Shown: positions 10,917 through 19,947, counted from the stretch's first letter. The stretch: DNA of 64,000 nucleotides from Mycobacterium scrofulaceum (GCF_001667885.1 NZ_LZJW01000087.1:62001-126000), one strand, 5' to 3'. Program-made: numbers and translations. Notes: generated from the sequence alone by a model not told the origin.

Positions 10917-11126
10917 CTACGGGGCGGCGCCGCCGCCGGGCCGGGGCTGCCACGCGCTGAGGTCGCTGAACTCGTCGTACTCCTCGGCCGGTTCGTCGGC
11001 GTCGGCCTCGTTGAGCAGGGTGCGCAATGCGAGATTGACGGCCTCGCGGGCGTCGGCCAAATGGAAGCGGCGGATCGCCTCGTCGATCAGATCGACGTCG
11101 ATCTCGATTTCGACCTTCTTCCTCAT
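10917..11126 (-). CDS. small VapB-like antitoxin-type protein, no adjacent toxin
   Basis: A 69-residue protein. The N-terminus MRKKVEIEIDVDLIDEAIRR followed by ADAREAVNLALRTLL resembles the ribbon-helix-helix DNA-binding part of VapB-type antitoxins. The C-terminal 30 residues are acidic and Pro/Gly-rich (DADEPAEEYDEF), like a disordered toxin-binding tail. ATG 11126 is the only start giving this domain; longer versions enter an Arg-rich shadow frame. No PIN-domain VapC or other toxin is encoded next to it: its neighbours are tRNA-Thr and a glyoxalase II gene. It may be a stand-alone regulator or a relic of a toxin-antitoxin pair. Confidence 0.6.
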   Translation of the reverse strand: MRKKVEIEIDVDLIDEAIRRFHLADAREAVNLALRTLLNEADADEPAEEYDEFSDLSAWQPRPGGGAAP

Positions 11127-11236
11127 GCGCCAACAATACCCAGCGGCCGTGAACACAATCGCTGCTCGCGAACGGTGGCCGGCGAACTTCGCGGCGGCGC
11201 TGCGGGCCCCGCTCGGGCACGCCCTAGTCTGGTCAC

Positions 11237-11950
11237 GTGTCAACGGACCGGCTGTACTTTCGCCAACTGCTCTCCGGCCGCGACTTCGCCGCCGGCGACA
11301 TGGTCGCGACCCAGATGCGCAACTTCGCCTACCTGATCGGCGACCGCCAAACGGGCGACTGCGTGGTGGTCGACCCCGCATACGCGGCCGGTGACCTTAT
11401 CGACACGCTCGAGGCCGACGGCATGCACCTGTCCGGGGTGCTGGTGACCCATCATCATCCCGACCACGTCGGTGGATCGATGATGGGTTTCACGCTGCAG
11501 GGCCTGGCCGACCTGCTGGACCGCAAGGCCGTGCCGGTGCACGTCAATACTCATGAGGCGCAATGGGTTTCGCGGGTCACCGGAATCAGTCTCGGGGACC
11601 TCACCGCCCACGAGGATCACGACAAGGTCAGCATCGGCGACATCGAGATCGAGTTGCTGCACACGCCCGGCCACACGCCCGGCAGCCAGTGCTTCCTGCT
11701 CGACGGCCGCCTGGTCGCCGGTGACACGCTGTTCCTGGAGGGCTGCGGTCGCACCGACTTTCCCGGCGGGGACTCCGACGAGATGTACCGCAGCCTGCAG
11801 CGGCTCGCGACCCTGCCCGGGGACCCCACGGTCTTTCCGGGGCACTGGTATTCGGCGGAGCCGAGCGCTTCACTGTCGGACGTCAAGCGCTCCAACTACG
11901 TGTATCGCGCCGCGGACCTCGCCCAATGGCGAATGTTGATGGGCGGCTGA
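11237..11950 (+). CDS. MBL-fold hydrolase, glyoxalase II type
   Basis: A 237-residue metallo-beta-lactamase fold protein of the hydroxyacylglutathione-hydrolase group, predicted to hydrolyse thioesters of a low-molecular-weight thiol (mycothiol rather than glutathione in this host, by inference). The metal motif is THHHPDHVGG near 72-81, with further ligands in HTPGHTPGS, VAGDTLF and FPGHWY. Length and position next to echA3 match Rv0634c. The start GTG 11237 is 110 bases from the divergent VapB-like gene, so the two share a short promoter region. Confidence 0.85.
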   Translation: MSTDRLYFRQLLSGRDFAAGDMVATQMRNFAYLIGDRQTGDCVVVDPAYAAGDLIDTLEADGMHLSGVLVTHHHPDHVGGSMMGFTLQGLADLLDRKAVPVHVNTHEAQWVSRVTGISLGDLTAHEDHDKVSIGDIEIELLHTPGHTPGSQCFLLDGRLVAGDTLFLEGCGRTDFPGGDSDEMYRSLQRLATLPGDPTVFPGHWYSAEPSASLSDVKRSNYVYRAADLAQWRMLMGG

Positions 11951-12010
11951 CGGTCGCTCGACCACAACGGGCCGGCAACCGGCCTGTGATATAAGCGGAG
12001 GGTGGATTCC

Positions 12011-12844
12011 ATGGGGTGGATCCAGGACAGCTGGCACGGGATCACACACGTCGGATCCAGCACCTGGATCGCGTGGGCGGCATGGGCGGCGATCGCGCTC
12101 GCCGCCATCACCCTGATCTTCACCAACCGGCAGATCAGCCGCAACCGTCGGCTGGCCGCGGAGCAGACCCGCCCGCAGGTCTCGATGTTCATGGAACCGC
12201 ATCCCGCCGATTGGCACGTGATCGAACTGGTGGTCAGGAACTTCGGTCAGACCGCGGCGTACGACATCACGTTCTCGTTCGTGAACCCGCCGACGGTGGC
12301 CGAGTACGAGAGCGCGACCGACGGCTACGCCGACGTCGTCGAACTCCGGCTTCCCCGCGAGTTGCCGTACCTGGCGCCGGGCCAGGAGTGGCGGATGGTG
12401 TGGGACTCGGCGCTGGACCGCGCCGAGATCGGCAGCGGCATCGAGTCCCGCTTCACCGGGACCATCAGCTACTTCGACTCCCCGGAGCACCCGCGCGGGT
12501 GGCGGTTCTGGGAACACGACCGCCTTCCGTTGGAAACCCAGGTGGTGCTCGACTGGGATTCCTTGCCGCCCGTCCAGCGCATCGAGCTGATGACCACCCA
12601 CGACCTGGCGAAGCGGGAGAAGCAGAAGCTGGAGCTGCTGCGCGGCCTGCTGACCTACTTCCACTACGCGAGCAAGGAAACCCGTCCCGAGGTGTTCCGC
12701 AGCGAGATCGAACGGATCAACGGCGCGGTGCGGGAGACGCAGGACCGCTGGCGCACCCGCCAGCTCGACGACCCCACCGATGTCAGCCTGCGCTGGAGTG
12801 AGGCCCCGGACGACCTGGGCAAACACCACAGCCAGCCGGCGTGA
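12011..12844 (+). CDS. single-pass membrane protein of unknown function (Rv0633c-like)
   Basis: A 277-residue protein not tied to a known reaction. One membrane helix lies near residues 18-40 (WIAWAAWAAIALAAITLIF), followed by a basic NRQISRNRR stop-transfer and a large soluble domain containing a beta-rich part (VVRNFGQTAAYDITF) and a long charged helix near 195-240. ATG 12011 is preferred because GGAGG at 11997-12001 is well spaced; a GTG nine bases earlier is possible. The stop overlaps the GTGA before echA3, and gloB-like, this gene and echA3 are on one strand, suggesting an operon with the same order as Rv0634c-Rv0632c. Confidence 0.65.
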   Translation: MGWIQDSWHGITHVGSSTWIAWAAWAAIALAAITLIFTNRQISRNRRLAAEQTRPQVSMFMEPHPADWHVIELVVRNFGQTAAYDITFSFVNPPTVAEYESATDGYADVVELRLPRELPYLAPGQEWRMVWDSALDRAEIGSGIESRFTGTISYFDSPEHPRGWRFWEHDRLPLETQVVLDWDSLPPVQRIELMTTHDLAKREKQKLELLRGLLTYFHYASKETRPEVFRSEIERINGAVRETQDRWRTRQLDDPTDVSLRWSEAPDDLGKHHSQPA

Positions 12845-12864
12845 CGGCAAGGAGCCAGCAACTG

Positions 12865-13560
12865 ATGAGCGGCCCGGTTCACTACAGCCTCGAGGATTCC
12901 ATCGCGGTCATCCGGATGGACGACGGCAAGGTCAACGCCCTGGGCCCGACGATGCAGCAGGCCCTGGGCGAGGCGATCGACCGGGCCGAGGCGGACAACG
13001 CCGGGGCGCTGGTGATCACCGGCAACGAGCGGGTGTTCAGCGGCGGGTTCGATCTGAAGATCCTGACCTCCGGCGAGGCGCAGCCGGCGATCGACATGCT
13101 GCGCGGCGGCTTCGAGCTGTCCTACCGGCTGTTGTCGCATCCCAAGCCGGTGGTGATGGCCTGCACCGGCCACGCCATCGCGATGGGGGCGTTCCTGCTG
13201 GCGTCGGGCGACCACCGGGTGGCCGCGCACGCCTACAACATTCAGGCCAACGAGGTGGCGATCGGCATGGTCATCCCGTACGCCGCCCTAGAGATCATGA
13301 AGCTGCGGTTGACGCAGTCGGCGTACCAGCAGGCCGCCGGGCTGGCCAAGACGTTCTTCGGTGAGACGGCGCTGGCCGCCGGATTCGTCGACGAGATCGT
13401 GCTGCCGGAGATGGTGGTGAGCCGCGCGGAGGAGGCCGCGCGCGAATTCGCCGGCCTGCGCCAGCACGCCCACGCCGCGACCAAACTGCGCGCCCGGGCC
13501 GAGGCACTGAAGGCCATCCGCGCGGGGATCGACGGCATCGAGGCCGAATTCGGCCTGTAG
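12865..13560 (+). CDS. echA3: enoyl-CoA hydratase/isomerase family protein EchA3
   Basis: A 231-residue crotonase-fold protein matching EchA3. The family adds water to, or isomerises, enoyl-CoA thioesters. The CoA oxyanion-hole region is VFSGGFDLKIL, and the second glycine-rich block is CTGHAIAMGAFLLA. The usual catalytic glutamates of housekeeping hydratases are not obvious, so its reaction is uncertain. ATG 12865 follows AGGAG at 12850-12854 and gives the known EchA3 length; a GTG at 12841 overlapping the previous stop is an alternative. A stable hairpin lies about 70 bases downstream. Confidence 0.88.
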   Translation: MSGPVHYSLEDSIAVIRMDDGKVNALGPTMQQALGEAIDRAEADNAGALVITGNERVFSGGFDLKILTSGEAQPAIDMLRGGFELSYRLLSHPKPVVMACTGHAIAMGAFLLASGDHRVAAHAYNIQANEVAIGMVIPYAALEIMKLRLTQSAYQQAAGLAKTFFGETALAAGFVDEIVLPEMVVSRAEEAAREFAGLRQHAHAATKLRARAEALKAIRAGIDGIEAEFGL

Positions 13561-13630
13561 GCGCGCAGATGCGCTGGGCCAACGCGATGCTGAAGGAACT
13601 CTCACCGCAGATGTTGTTGAGCTGAACGGC

Positions 13631-13666
13631 GAACGCGGTGGCAGCTGTTAAGCCGCCACCGCGTTC
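13631..13666 (+). terminator. bidirectional hairpin terminator between echA3 and cynS
   Basis: A perfect 12-bp stem, GAACGCGGTGGC (13631-13642) with GCCACCGCGTTC (13655-13666), encloses a 12-base loop. It lies between two convergent genes and has only a weak T run afterwards, as is common for mycobacterial hairpin terminators. A second, smaller hairpin (CCGGTTC/GAACCGG, 13719-13736) sits closer to cynS and may serve that strand. Confidence 0.6.
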
Positions 13667-13789
13667 CCTTCGCCTCCTCGACGCCAGTGTGACACGCGCG
13701 CGAAGCGTCGTCACTTCACCGGTTCGGCGGAACCGGCCCCGGCGTGCCGGCGCAGAGCACCGGGCCTACCGATTGGGGGCCGGCGGCAT

Positions 13790-14245
13790 TCAGGCGTCCG
13801 CCGAAACGCATTGGTAGGGAAGGAATTTACCGTCCAGGGTCACCACGACGCGATCACCCGACGGGTGTGACTTCTTCTGCAGATCGACGCTGAAGTTGAT
13901 CGCGCTCATGATGCCGTCGCCGAACTGTTCGTGGATCAGCTCCTTGATCGCACCGCCGTAGACCTGCAGCGCCTCGTAGAAGCGGTAGATGGTCGGGTCG
14001 GTCGGCACCGCGGTGGGCAGCCCGCCACGCATCGGCGGCGCGGCCAGCACGGGCACCACCGACTCGTCGAGGTCGAGCTTGTCCACGAGCACCCTTGCCA
14101 GCTCGGCGGGGATGGGGTGTTGGCCCAGCAGCGCCGCGGTGGTCCATACCACCGGCCTGTCGATGGCGTCGGCCAGCTGTTGCCAGGTCAGGCCGAGCCG
14201 CAGGCGAGACAGGACGATCTGCTCGGTGATCTCATGTCTGTTCAT
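13790..14245 (-). CDS. cynS: cyanate hydratase (cyanase)
   Basis: A 151-residue cyanase, which decomposes cyanate with bicarbonate to ammonia and carbon dioxide. The N-terminal helix-turn-helix-like domain covers about 1-75 (LSRLRLGLTWQQLADAI). The catalytic triad is visible as Arg88 and Glu91 in IYRFYEAL and Ser114 in IMSAINFS, the equivalents of Arg96, Glu99 and Ser122 in the E. coli enzyme. ATG 14245 gives near-standard length; a TTG three codons upstream is possible. There is no carbonic anhydrase or cyanate transporter next to it. Cyanase is not part of the M. tuberculosis gene set at this locus, so it is an accessory gene here. Confidence 0.9.
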   Translation of the reverse strand: MNRHEITEQIVLSRLRLGLTWQQLADAIDRPVVWTTAALLGQHPIPAELARVLVDKLDLDESVVPVLAAPPMRGGLPTAVPTDPTIYRFYEALQVYGGAIKELIHEQFGDGIMSAINFSVDLQKKSHPSGDRVVVTLDGKFLPYQCVSADA

Positions 14246-14299
14246 AGCCCCCAAGCATGCACGCGCCGCTCGCGGCGCACCTTCGGGACCGCCCGGCGC

Positions 14300-15048
14300 T
14301 CACGAGGGCTTGGTCGCGGTGACCAGCCGGGTGGCAAACCACGGACCGCCGTAGTACATGCGCCATCCGAGGTTGCGGCGCCGCACGTTTCGCCAACCCA
14401 GCTCCCGCAAATGCGCGGCGTGTTGACGGGTCTCCCAAAGGTCCGCGATGGCCAGCCGACCGCCCGGGCGCAGCACCCGCACCGCCTCGTCGAGGGCCGT
14501 CCGCCGGCCCGTCGGCGTGGGGATGTTGTGGATCGCCAGGTTGCTGACGATCACGTCGACGCTCTCGTCGGCGAACGGTAGGGCGGTCATGTCGGCGGTG
14601 TGCACCTCGATGCGATCGGCGACGTTCTCCAGCGCCGCGTTGGCCAGGGTGGCCTTCGGGGAGTTGTCGGTCTGGTCGGCGTGCCACAGGTCCACCCCGA
14701 TCGCGCGGCCCCCCGGCAACCGCTTGGCCGCGGCCAGTAGCACCGCGCCGCGCCCGCAGCCGAGGTCGAGTACCGTTTCATCGCCCGTGAGGTGAAGGTC
14801 GTCGAGCACCCGGTCCACGTCACGAACTTGCCGACCCGCGTCGCATAAGCGTAAAGCGTTGCGCTGGAAGCGATTCCGATGCCCGACGTGGCCGCCAGCG
14901 CGGCCGTCAGCCGCTTGCCGCGCGCCCAGCCCAGCGCGGCCCACCCGGCCAGCGCGCCGGTCAGGGCGACCAGGCCCATCGCCTGCCCACGCGCGGACAG
15001 GGTGTGGAACGAGCCGTCGACTCCGTAATCGCCCCGGTGGTCGTGCAC
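14300..15048 (-). pseudogene. SAM-dependent methyltransferase broken by a one-base frameshift
   Basis: Two adjacent frames on the minus strand together make one protein. The 5' part (from about GTG 15048) encodes VHDHRGDYGVDGSFH and two membrane-like helices, ending YATRVGKFVTW. The 3' part continues as DRVLDDLHLTGDETVLDLGCGRG, a class I methyltransferase with SAM motif VLDLGCGRG and MTALPFADESVD. The junction is at about 14813-14817, where minus-strand TGGAC would read through as TGGGAC if one G were restored. The reading frame of the 3' part has no convincing start of its own. This is either a real inactivating deletion or a base-calling error in a G run. Confidence 0.7.
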
Positions 15049-15074
15049 GGTGACGAGCCTACGGCCGTTTCGGC

Positions 15075-15590
15075 TCACCAACGTCCGTGGTGGACCACCT
15101 CGGAAAACGGGCGCCGGTTCGGCTTGCGGATCGGGGTGAGCGGACGGTCGGCGGGATACCCGACGCCGAGCAGGAAGGCCACCAGCCGGTCCTCCGGGAC
15201 ACCCAGGATGGCGCGCGCCTTCTCCTGATCCCCCACCGACGAGTGGCCCGTGCCGATCCCCAGGTCCGTGGCCGCGATCATCATCGCCATCGTGGCCTGG
15301 CCGACGTCGTAGTTGTCGGTGATCACCCGGCGCTCATCGGGCGGCACGGGCACGACGATCGCGATCGCGGCCGCCGCGGCGGCGATGTGGCCGGCCCCCT
15401 GCCAGACGGTCGACAGCTCCCGCAGCTGCTCGGGGTCGGTGACGATGACGAAGTCCCACGGCTGCCGGTTCTTCGCCGACGGCGCGCGCCAGCCGGCCTC
15501 GGCGATGCGGTTGAGGTCCCCTTCGGAAACCGGCTCTGGTGTGTACTGCCGGACGTTGCGCCGCGCGCATATCGCGTCCCAAGCCTCCAT
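15075..15590 (-). CDS. nitroreductase family oxidoreductase
   Basis: A 171-residue FMN-dependent nitroreductase-fold enzyme, likely acting on quinone, nitro or related substrates with NAD(P)H. The N-terminal FMN-binding ARRNVRQYTPEPV, the substrate/FMN loop WRAPSAKNRQPWDF near 37-50 and the C-terminal LGVGYPADRPLTP are family features. ATG 15590 is chosen because GAGGAGG lies seven bases upstream; the longer frame has no ribosome site. It diverges from the mmaA2-like gene across 177 bases and is followed at 27 bases by the broken methyltransferase on the same strand. Confidence 0.8.
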   Translation of the reverse strand: MEAWDAICARRNVRQYTPEPVSEGDLNRIAEAGWRAPSAKNRQPWDFVIVTDPEQLRELSTVWQGAGHIAAAAAAIAIVVPVPPDERRVITDNYDVGQATMAMMIAATDLGIGTGHSSVGDQEKARAILGVPEDRLVAFLLGVGYPADRPLTPIRKPNRRPFSEVVHHGRW

Positions 15591-15767
15591 GCATTCCTCC
15601 TCGTTTCGGGCTGACGCCCGGTAAACGGGGGTAACGTCGTCGGAATTCCCCGCGTACGGGCCCGCAGAAGTTTTATTCCGGCCCATCCGGGAAGCCATGG
15701 TGAACCAGCTGCGCCGCGGGCTCGTGTACAGCTGAATGGCCCCGGATCAGAAAGGCGCGTAGCCGGC

Positions 15768-16634
15768 ATGACTGAAAACCTGACGCCGCACTTCGAGGAC
15801 GTCCAGGCGCACTATGACCTGTCCGACGACTTCTTCCGGCTTTTCCTCGACCCCACCATGACCTACAGCTGCGCCTACTTCGACCGGATGCGCGATATCC
15901 CGCTGGAAGAGGCGCAGCTGCGCAAGATGGACCTCGCCCTGGGCAAGCTGGGCCTGCGGCCCGGGATGACGCTGCTGGACGTCGGGTGCGGCTGGGGCGG
16001 CACGATGCGGCGTGCGATCGAGAAATACGACGTGGACGTGGTCGGGTTGACCCTGTCGCAGCACCAGGCCGCGCACGTGCGGAAGATGTTCGACGCGATG
16101 AACACCACGCACAGCAGGCGGGTGCTGCTGCAGGGCTGGGAGCAGTTCGACGAGCCCGTCGACCGGATCGTCTCCATCGGCGCGTTCGAGCACTTCGGCT
16201 ACGACCGCTACGACGACTTCTTCCAGAAGGCCTACCGCGTCCTGCCCGAGGACGGGGTGATGCTGCTGCACACGATCACCATGCTGACACCGGAGCAGAT
16301 CGTCGAGCACGGCCTGCCGATGACCGAGGAGCAGACCAGCTTCAACGACTTCATCGCCACCGAGATCTTCCCGGGCGGTCAGCTGCCGCCGATCGAGATG
16401 GTGGAGTTCCACGCGTCGAAGATGGGGTTCAACCTGGTCCGCAGGCAGTCGCTGCAGCTGCACTACGCCCGCACCCTGGACCTGTGGGCCGCGGCGCTGG
16501 AAGCCCGCCACAGCGAGGCGGTCGCGATCCAGTCCGAAGAGGTTTACCAGCGCTACATGAGGTACCTGACCGGTTGCGCCAAGGCGTTCCGGGACGGCTA
16601 CATCGACATCAACCAGTTCACGCTGGCCAAGTAA
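15768..16634 (+). CDS. mmaA2: cyclopropane mycolic acid synthase (MmaA2/CmaA1-like)
   Basis: A 288-residue SAM-dependent cyclopropane synthase. Cys35, Glu141 and His142 occupy the expected bicarbonate and active-site positions, and SIGAFEH carries the glycine that marks cyclopropane synthases rather than MmaA3/MmaA4. The SAM motif is LLDVGCGWG. The N-terminus LTPHFEDVQAHYDLSDDFFR closely resembles MmaA2, while parts resemble CmaA1, so the exact orthology is uncertain. One residue is inserted near 41-44 relative to the paralogues. It lies 11.6 kb from the mmaA1-mmaA3-mmaA4 array, directly upstream of recC. Confidence 0.82.
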   Translation: MTENLTPHFEDVQAHYDLSDDFFRLFLDPTMTYSCAYFDRMRDIPLEEAQLRKMDLALGKLGLRPGMTLLDVGCGWGGTMRRAIEKYDVDVVGLTLSQHQAAHVRKMFDAMNTTHSRRVLLQGWEQFDEPVDRIVSIGAFEHFGYDRYDDFFQKAYRVLPEDGVMLLHTITMLTPEQIVEHGLPMTEEQTSFNDFIATEIFPGGQLPPIEMVEFHASKMGFNLVRRQSLQLHYARTLDLWAAALEARHSEAVAIQSEEVYQRYMRYLTGCAKAFRDGYIDINQFTLAK

Positions 16635-16673
16635 CCCCCTCCTGTCGGCGTCCGGGGCTATCGTGGCACCGCG

Positions 16674-19600
16674 ATGCCGCTTCATCTCCACCGTGCCGAA
16701 CGCACCGACCTCCTTGCCGACGGCCTCGGCGCCCTGCTGGCCAACCCACCGACCGACCCCTTCACCGAGGAACTCGTGCTGGTGCCGGCGCGCGGCGTTG
16801 AACGCTGGCTCAGCCAGCGGCTGTCGCATGTGCTCGGCCGCTCCCGCGCCGGTGACGGGGTGTGCGCCGGAGTCGCGTTCCGCAACCCGGCGTCCCTGAT
16901 CGCCGAACTCACCGGCACGGCCGACGAGGATCCGTGGTCACCCGACGCGATGGCGTGGCCGCTGCTGGCTGTGATCGACTGCTCGCTGGACGAACCGTGG
17001 TGCCGCACGCTGGCAACGCATTTGGGTCACTTCGCGTCGACCGAGGCGGAGGCCGAGCTGCGCCGCGGTCGCCGCTACTCGGTGGCGCGCCGGCTGGCCG
17101 GCCTGTTCGCGTCGTACGCCAGGCAGCGTCCGGAGCTGCTCGCCGATTGGCTGGCCGGCGACCCGAGTGACCTCGACCCCGACCTGGCCTGGCAGCCCGA
17201 GCTGTGGCGGGCGCTGGTGGCCGCGGTGCCCGCCGATCCCCCGCACGTCCGCCATCAGCGGGCCGTGACCCGGCTCCGGACAGGCCCGGCCGACCTGCCG
17301 GAGCGGCTGTCGCTGTTCGGGCACACCCGGTTGGCGCGCACCGACGTGGAGCTGCTGGACGCGTTGTCCGCCCACCACGACCTGCACCTGTGGCTGCCGC
17401 ATCCCAGCGACGAACTCTGGCGCGCGCTGGCCGGCGCCCGGGGGGCGATCCCACGCCGCGCCGACACCGGCCACCGCGCCGTGAACCACCCGCTGCTGGC
17501 GACGCTCGGGCGCGACCTGCGCGAGCTGCAACGCGGCCTGCCCGCCGGCCCGCACACCGACGAGTACCTGCCCGCGGCGCAGCGGCCCGACACCCTGCTC
17601 GGCTGGCTGCAGTCCGACATCGCCGCGAATGCCGTTCGGCCACAAGGGCGTACGCTCGCCGACGACGACCGCTCGGTGCAGGTGCACAATTGCCACGGGC
17701 CGGCACGCCAGGTCGACGTGCTGCGCGAGGTGCTGCTGGGCCTGCTGCAAGACGACCCGACGCTGGAGCCGCGCGACATCCTGGTGATGTGTCCGGACAT
17801 CGAGACGTACGCGCCGCTGATCGTCGCCGACTTCGGGCTCGGCGACGTGGTGCGCGGCGCGCATCCCGCGCACCGGCTGCGGGTGCGGCTCGCGGATCGC
17901 TCACCGCTGCAAACGAATCCGCTGCTCGGCGTCGCCTCGCAGCTGCTGGCGCTGGCGGGCAGCCGGGTGACGGCCAGCGAGGTGCTCGACTTCGCCGAGG
18001 CCGCGCCGGTGCGGGCCCGCTTCGGTTTCACCGACGACGACCTGGAGGCCATCACCCGCTGGGTCCGCCAGGCGAACATCCGCTGGGGGTTCGACCAGGA
18101 ACACCGGCGGCCCTACCACGTCGACTTCGTGCACAATACTTGGCGTTTCGGCATCGATCGGGTGCTGGCCGGCGTGGCGATGTCCGACGACTCGCACGCC
18201 TGGATCGACGCGACGCTGCCGCTGGACGATGTGAGCAGCAACCGCGTCCAATTGGCCGGCCAGCTCGCCGAATTCGTGTCCCGGCTGCAGCGCGTGGTCG
18301 ACTCGCTGACGGGAACGAGGCCGCTGCGCGACTGGCTGGCCGCGCTGGCCGACGGGATCGAGCTGTTGACCCGCGTGGACGACGCCGACCTGTGGCAGAC
18401 CGCCCAGCTGCAACGGGAATTCGCCTCGACGCTGGCCGACGCCGGGCCGCGGGCGGACACCCCGCTGCGGCTGCCCGACATCCGGGCGCTGCTGCACGGA
18501 CGCCTCGCGGGACGCCCGACACGGGCCAACTTCCGCACCGGCACCCTGACCGTGTGCACGATGGTCCCGATGCGTTCGGTGCCGCACCGGGTGGTGTGCC
18601 TCGTCGGCCTCGACGACGGGGTGTTTCCGCGGCTCGGCGTCGTCGACGGCGACGACGCGCTGGCGCGCGACCCGATGACCGGCGAGCGCGACATCCGTTC
18701 CGAGGACCGGCAATTGCTGCTCGACGCCATCGGCGCGGCCACCGAGAAGCTGGTCATCACCTACACCGGGGCCAACGAGTACTCGGGCCAACCGCGCCCG
18801 CCGGCGGTGCCGCTGGCCGAACTGTTGGACACGCTGGACATGACCGTCTCGGGCGAGAAGATCCGCCCGCGAATCGTGGTCGAACATCCCTTGCAGCCCT
18901 TCGACATTCGCAACGTCATCCCGGGAAGGCTGGTGCCGAAGGTGCCCTTCAGCTTCGACCCGACGGTGCTGCGGGCGGCCCGGGTCGCCGCGGGTGAACG
19001 GGGCGAGGCGCCCCGGTTCATCTCGGGGCCGTTGCCGCCACCGCCCGCCGACGACGTCATCCTGGCCGACCTGGTCGGCTTCTTCAAGGATCCGGTCAAG
19101 GGCTTCTTCCGCGCGCTGGACTTCACGCTGCCGCGGGATGTCGACGGCGTGCAAGACGCCATGCCCGTCGACCTGGATGCCCTCGAGGAGTGGACGGTCG
19201 GTGACCGGATGCTGGGCGACATCCTGCGCGGGTGGACACCCGACGATGCGCGGCAGGCCGAGTGGCGGCGCGGCACCTTGCCGCCCGGCCAACTCGGCTG
19301 GCGCACCGCGACAGAGGTCCGCGACCAGGCCGCGCTGCTGGCGGCCGCGGCGCAGCAATACCGCAGGGCCGACGCCCGGGCCTATGACGTCGACATCGAT
19401 CTCGGCTCCGGGCGGCGGCTCACGGGCACGGTGTCGCCGGTCTACGGCGAGCGGCTGGTGTCGGTGACGTACTCCAAGTTGGACGGCAAGCACCTGCTCG
19501 AGTCGTGGATTCCGTTGCTGGCCTTGGTCGCTCACGATCCCGGCCGCGACTGGTCGGCGGTGTGCATCGGCCGCCTGAAACGGGGCACCACCCCGCGGGT

Positions 19601-19946
19601 GGAGGGGCTGGGACGCCCTCACGACGACGCCCTGGCGGTGCTGCGCGAGCTGGTGGCGGTGTACGACGCGGGCCGCCGGGAGCCGATTCCGTTGCCCATC
19701 AAGACGTCCTACGCGTGGGCGGCCGCCCGGCATTGCGGCGACGATCCGCTGCGCGAGGCCCAATACCGGTGGAAGTACGAGCACGAGGAGCCGGCCCACG
19801 TGCGGGCCTGGGGCAAGAACACCCGGATGACCGACCTGATCGCGCCCGCGCGCCCCGGTGAGGAGTTCGACGGCGAAGACACCCGGTTGGGCGCCTACGC
19901 CGCGCGGGTCTGGCTGCCGATGCTGCGGGCCGAGAGGAAGCCCTGA
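16674..19946 (+). CDS. recC: exodeoxyribonuclease V subunit gamma (RecC)
   Basis: A 1090-residue RecC-type protein, the non-catalytic subunit that splits DNA strands and scans for recombination hotspots in RecBCD. RecC has an inactive helicase-like architecture; here no Walker A is present. Visible conserved blocks include ELVLVPARGVERWLSQ near 30-45, LSLFGHTRL, VHNCHGPARQVDVLREVLL and MRSVPHRVVCLVGLDDGVFPR. ATG 16674 gives a length close to M. tuberculosis RecC. It begins 40 bases after the mmaA2-like gene and is followed by recB with one base between stop and start, so recC-recB-recD is a single transcription unit. Confidence 0.93.
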   Translation: MPLHLHRAERTDLLADGLGALLANPPTDPFTEELVLVPARGVERWLSQRLSHVLGRSRAGDGVCAGVAFRNPASLIAELTGTADEDPWSPDAMAWPLLAVIDCSLDEPWCRTLATHLGHFASTEAEAELRRGRRYSVARRLAGLFASYARQRPELLADWLAGDPSDLDPDLAWQPELWRALVAAVPADPPHVRHQRAVTRLRTGPADLPERLSLFGHTRLARTDVELLDALSAHHDLHLWLPHPSDELWRALAGARGAIPRRADTGHRAVNHPLLATLGRDLRELQRGLPAGPHTDEYLPAAQRPDTLLGWLQSDIAANAVRPQGRTLADDDRSVQVHNCHGPARQVDVLREVLLGLLQDDPTLEPRDILVMCPDIETYAPLIVADFGLGDVVRGAHPAHRLRVRLADRSPLQTNPLLGVASQLLALAGSRVTASEVLDFAEAAPVRARFGFTDDDLEAITRWVRQANIRWGFDQEHRRPYHVDFVHNTWRFGIDRVLAGVAMSDDSHAWIDATLPLDDVSSNRVQLAGQLAEFVSRLQRVVDSLTGTRPLRDWLAALADGIELLTRVDDADLWQTAQLQREFASTLADAGPRADTPLRLPDIRALLHGRLAGRPTRANFRTGTLTVCTMVPMRSVPHRVVCLVGLDDGVFPRLGVVDGDDALARDPMTGERDIRSEDRQLLLDAIGAATEKLVITYTGANEYSGQPRPPAVPLAELLDTLDMTVSGEKIRPRIVVEHPLQPFDIRNVIPGRLVPKVPFSFDPTVLRAARVAAGERGEAPRFISGPLPPPPADDVILADLVGFFKDPVKGFFRALDFTLPRDVDGVQDAMPVDLDALEEWTVGDRMLGDILRGWTPDDARQAEWRRGTLPPGQLGWRTATEVRDQAALLAAAAQQYRRADARAYDVDIDLGSGRRLTGTVSPVYGERLVSVTYSKLDGKHLLESWIPLLALVAHDPGRDWSAVCIGRLKRGTTPRVEGLGRPHDDALAVLRELVAVYDAGRREPIPLPIKTSYAWAAARHCGDDPLREAQYRWKYEHEEPAHVRAWGKNTRMTDLIAPARPGEEFDGEDTRLGAYAARVWLPMLRAERKP

Positions 19947-19947
19947 G

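Noticed and set aside
11870..12850. Minus-strand 326-codon frame opposite the one-TM protein
   Set aside because: Composition is typical of an antisense shadow and has no domain; the plus-strand gene has a ribosome site, a membrane helix and family match.
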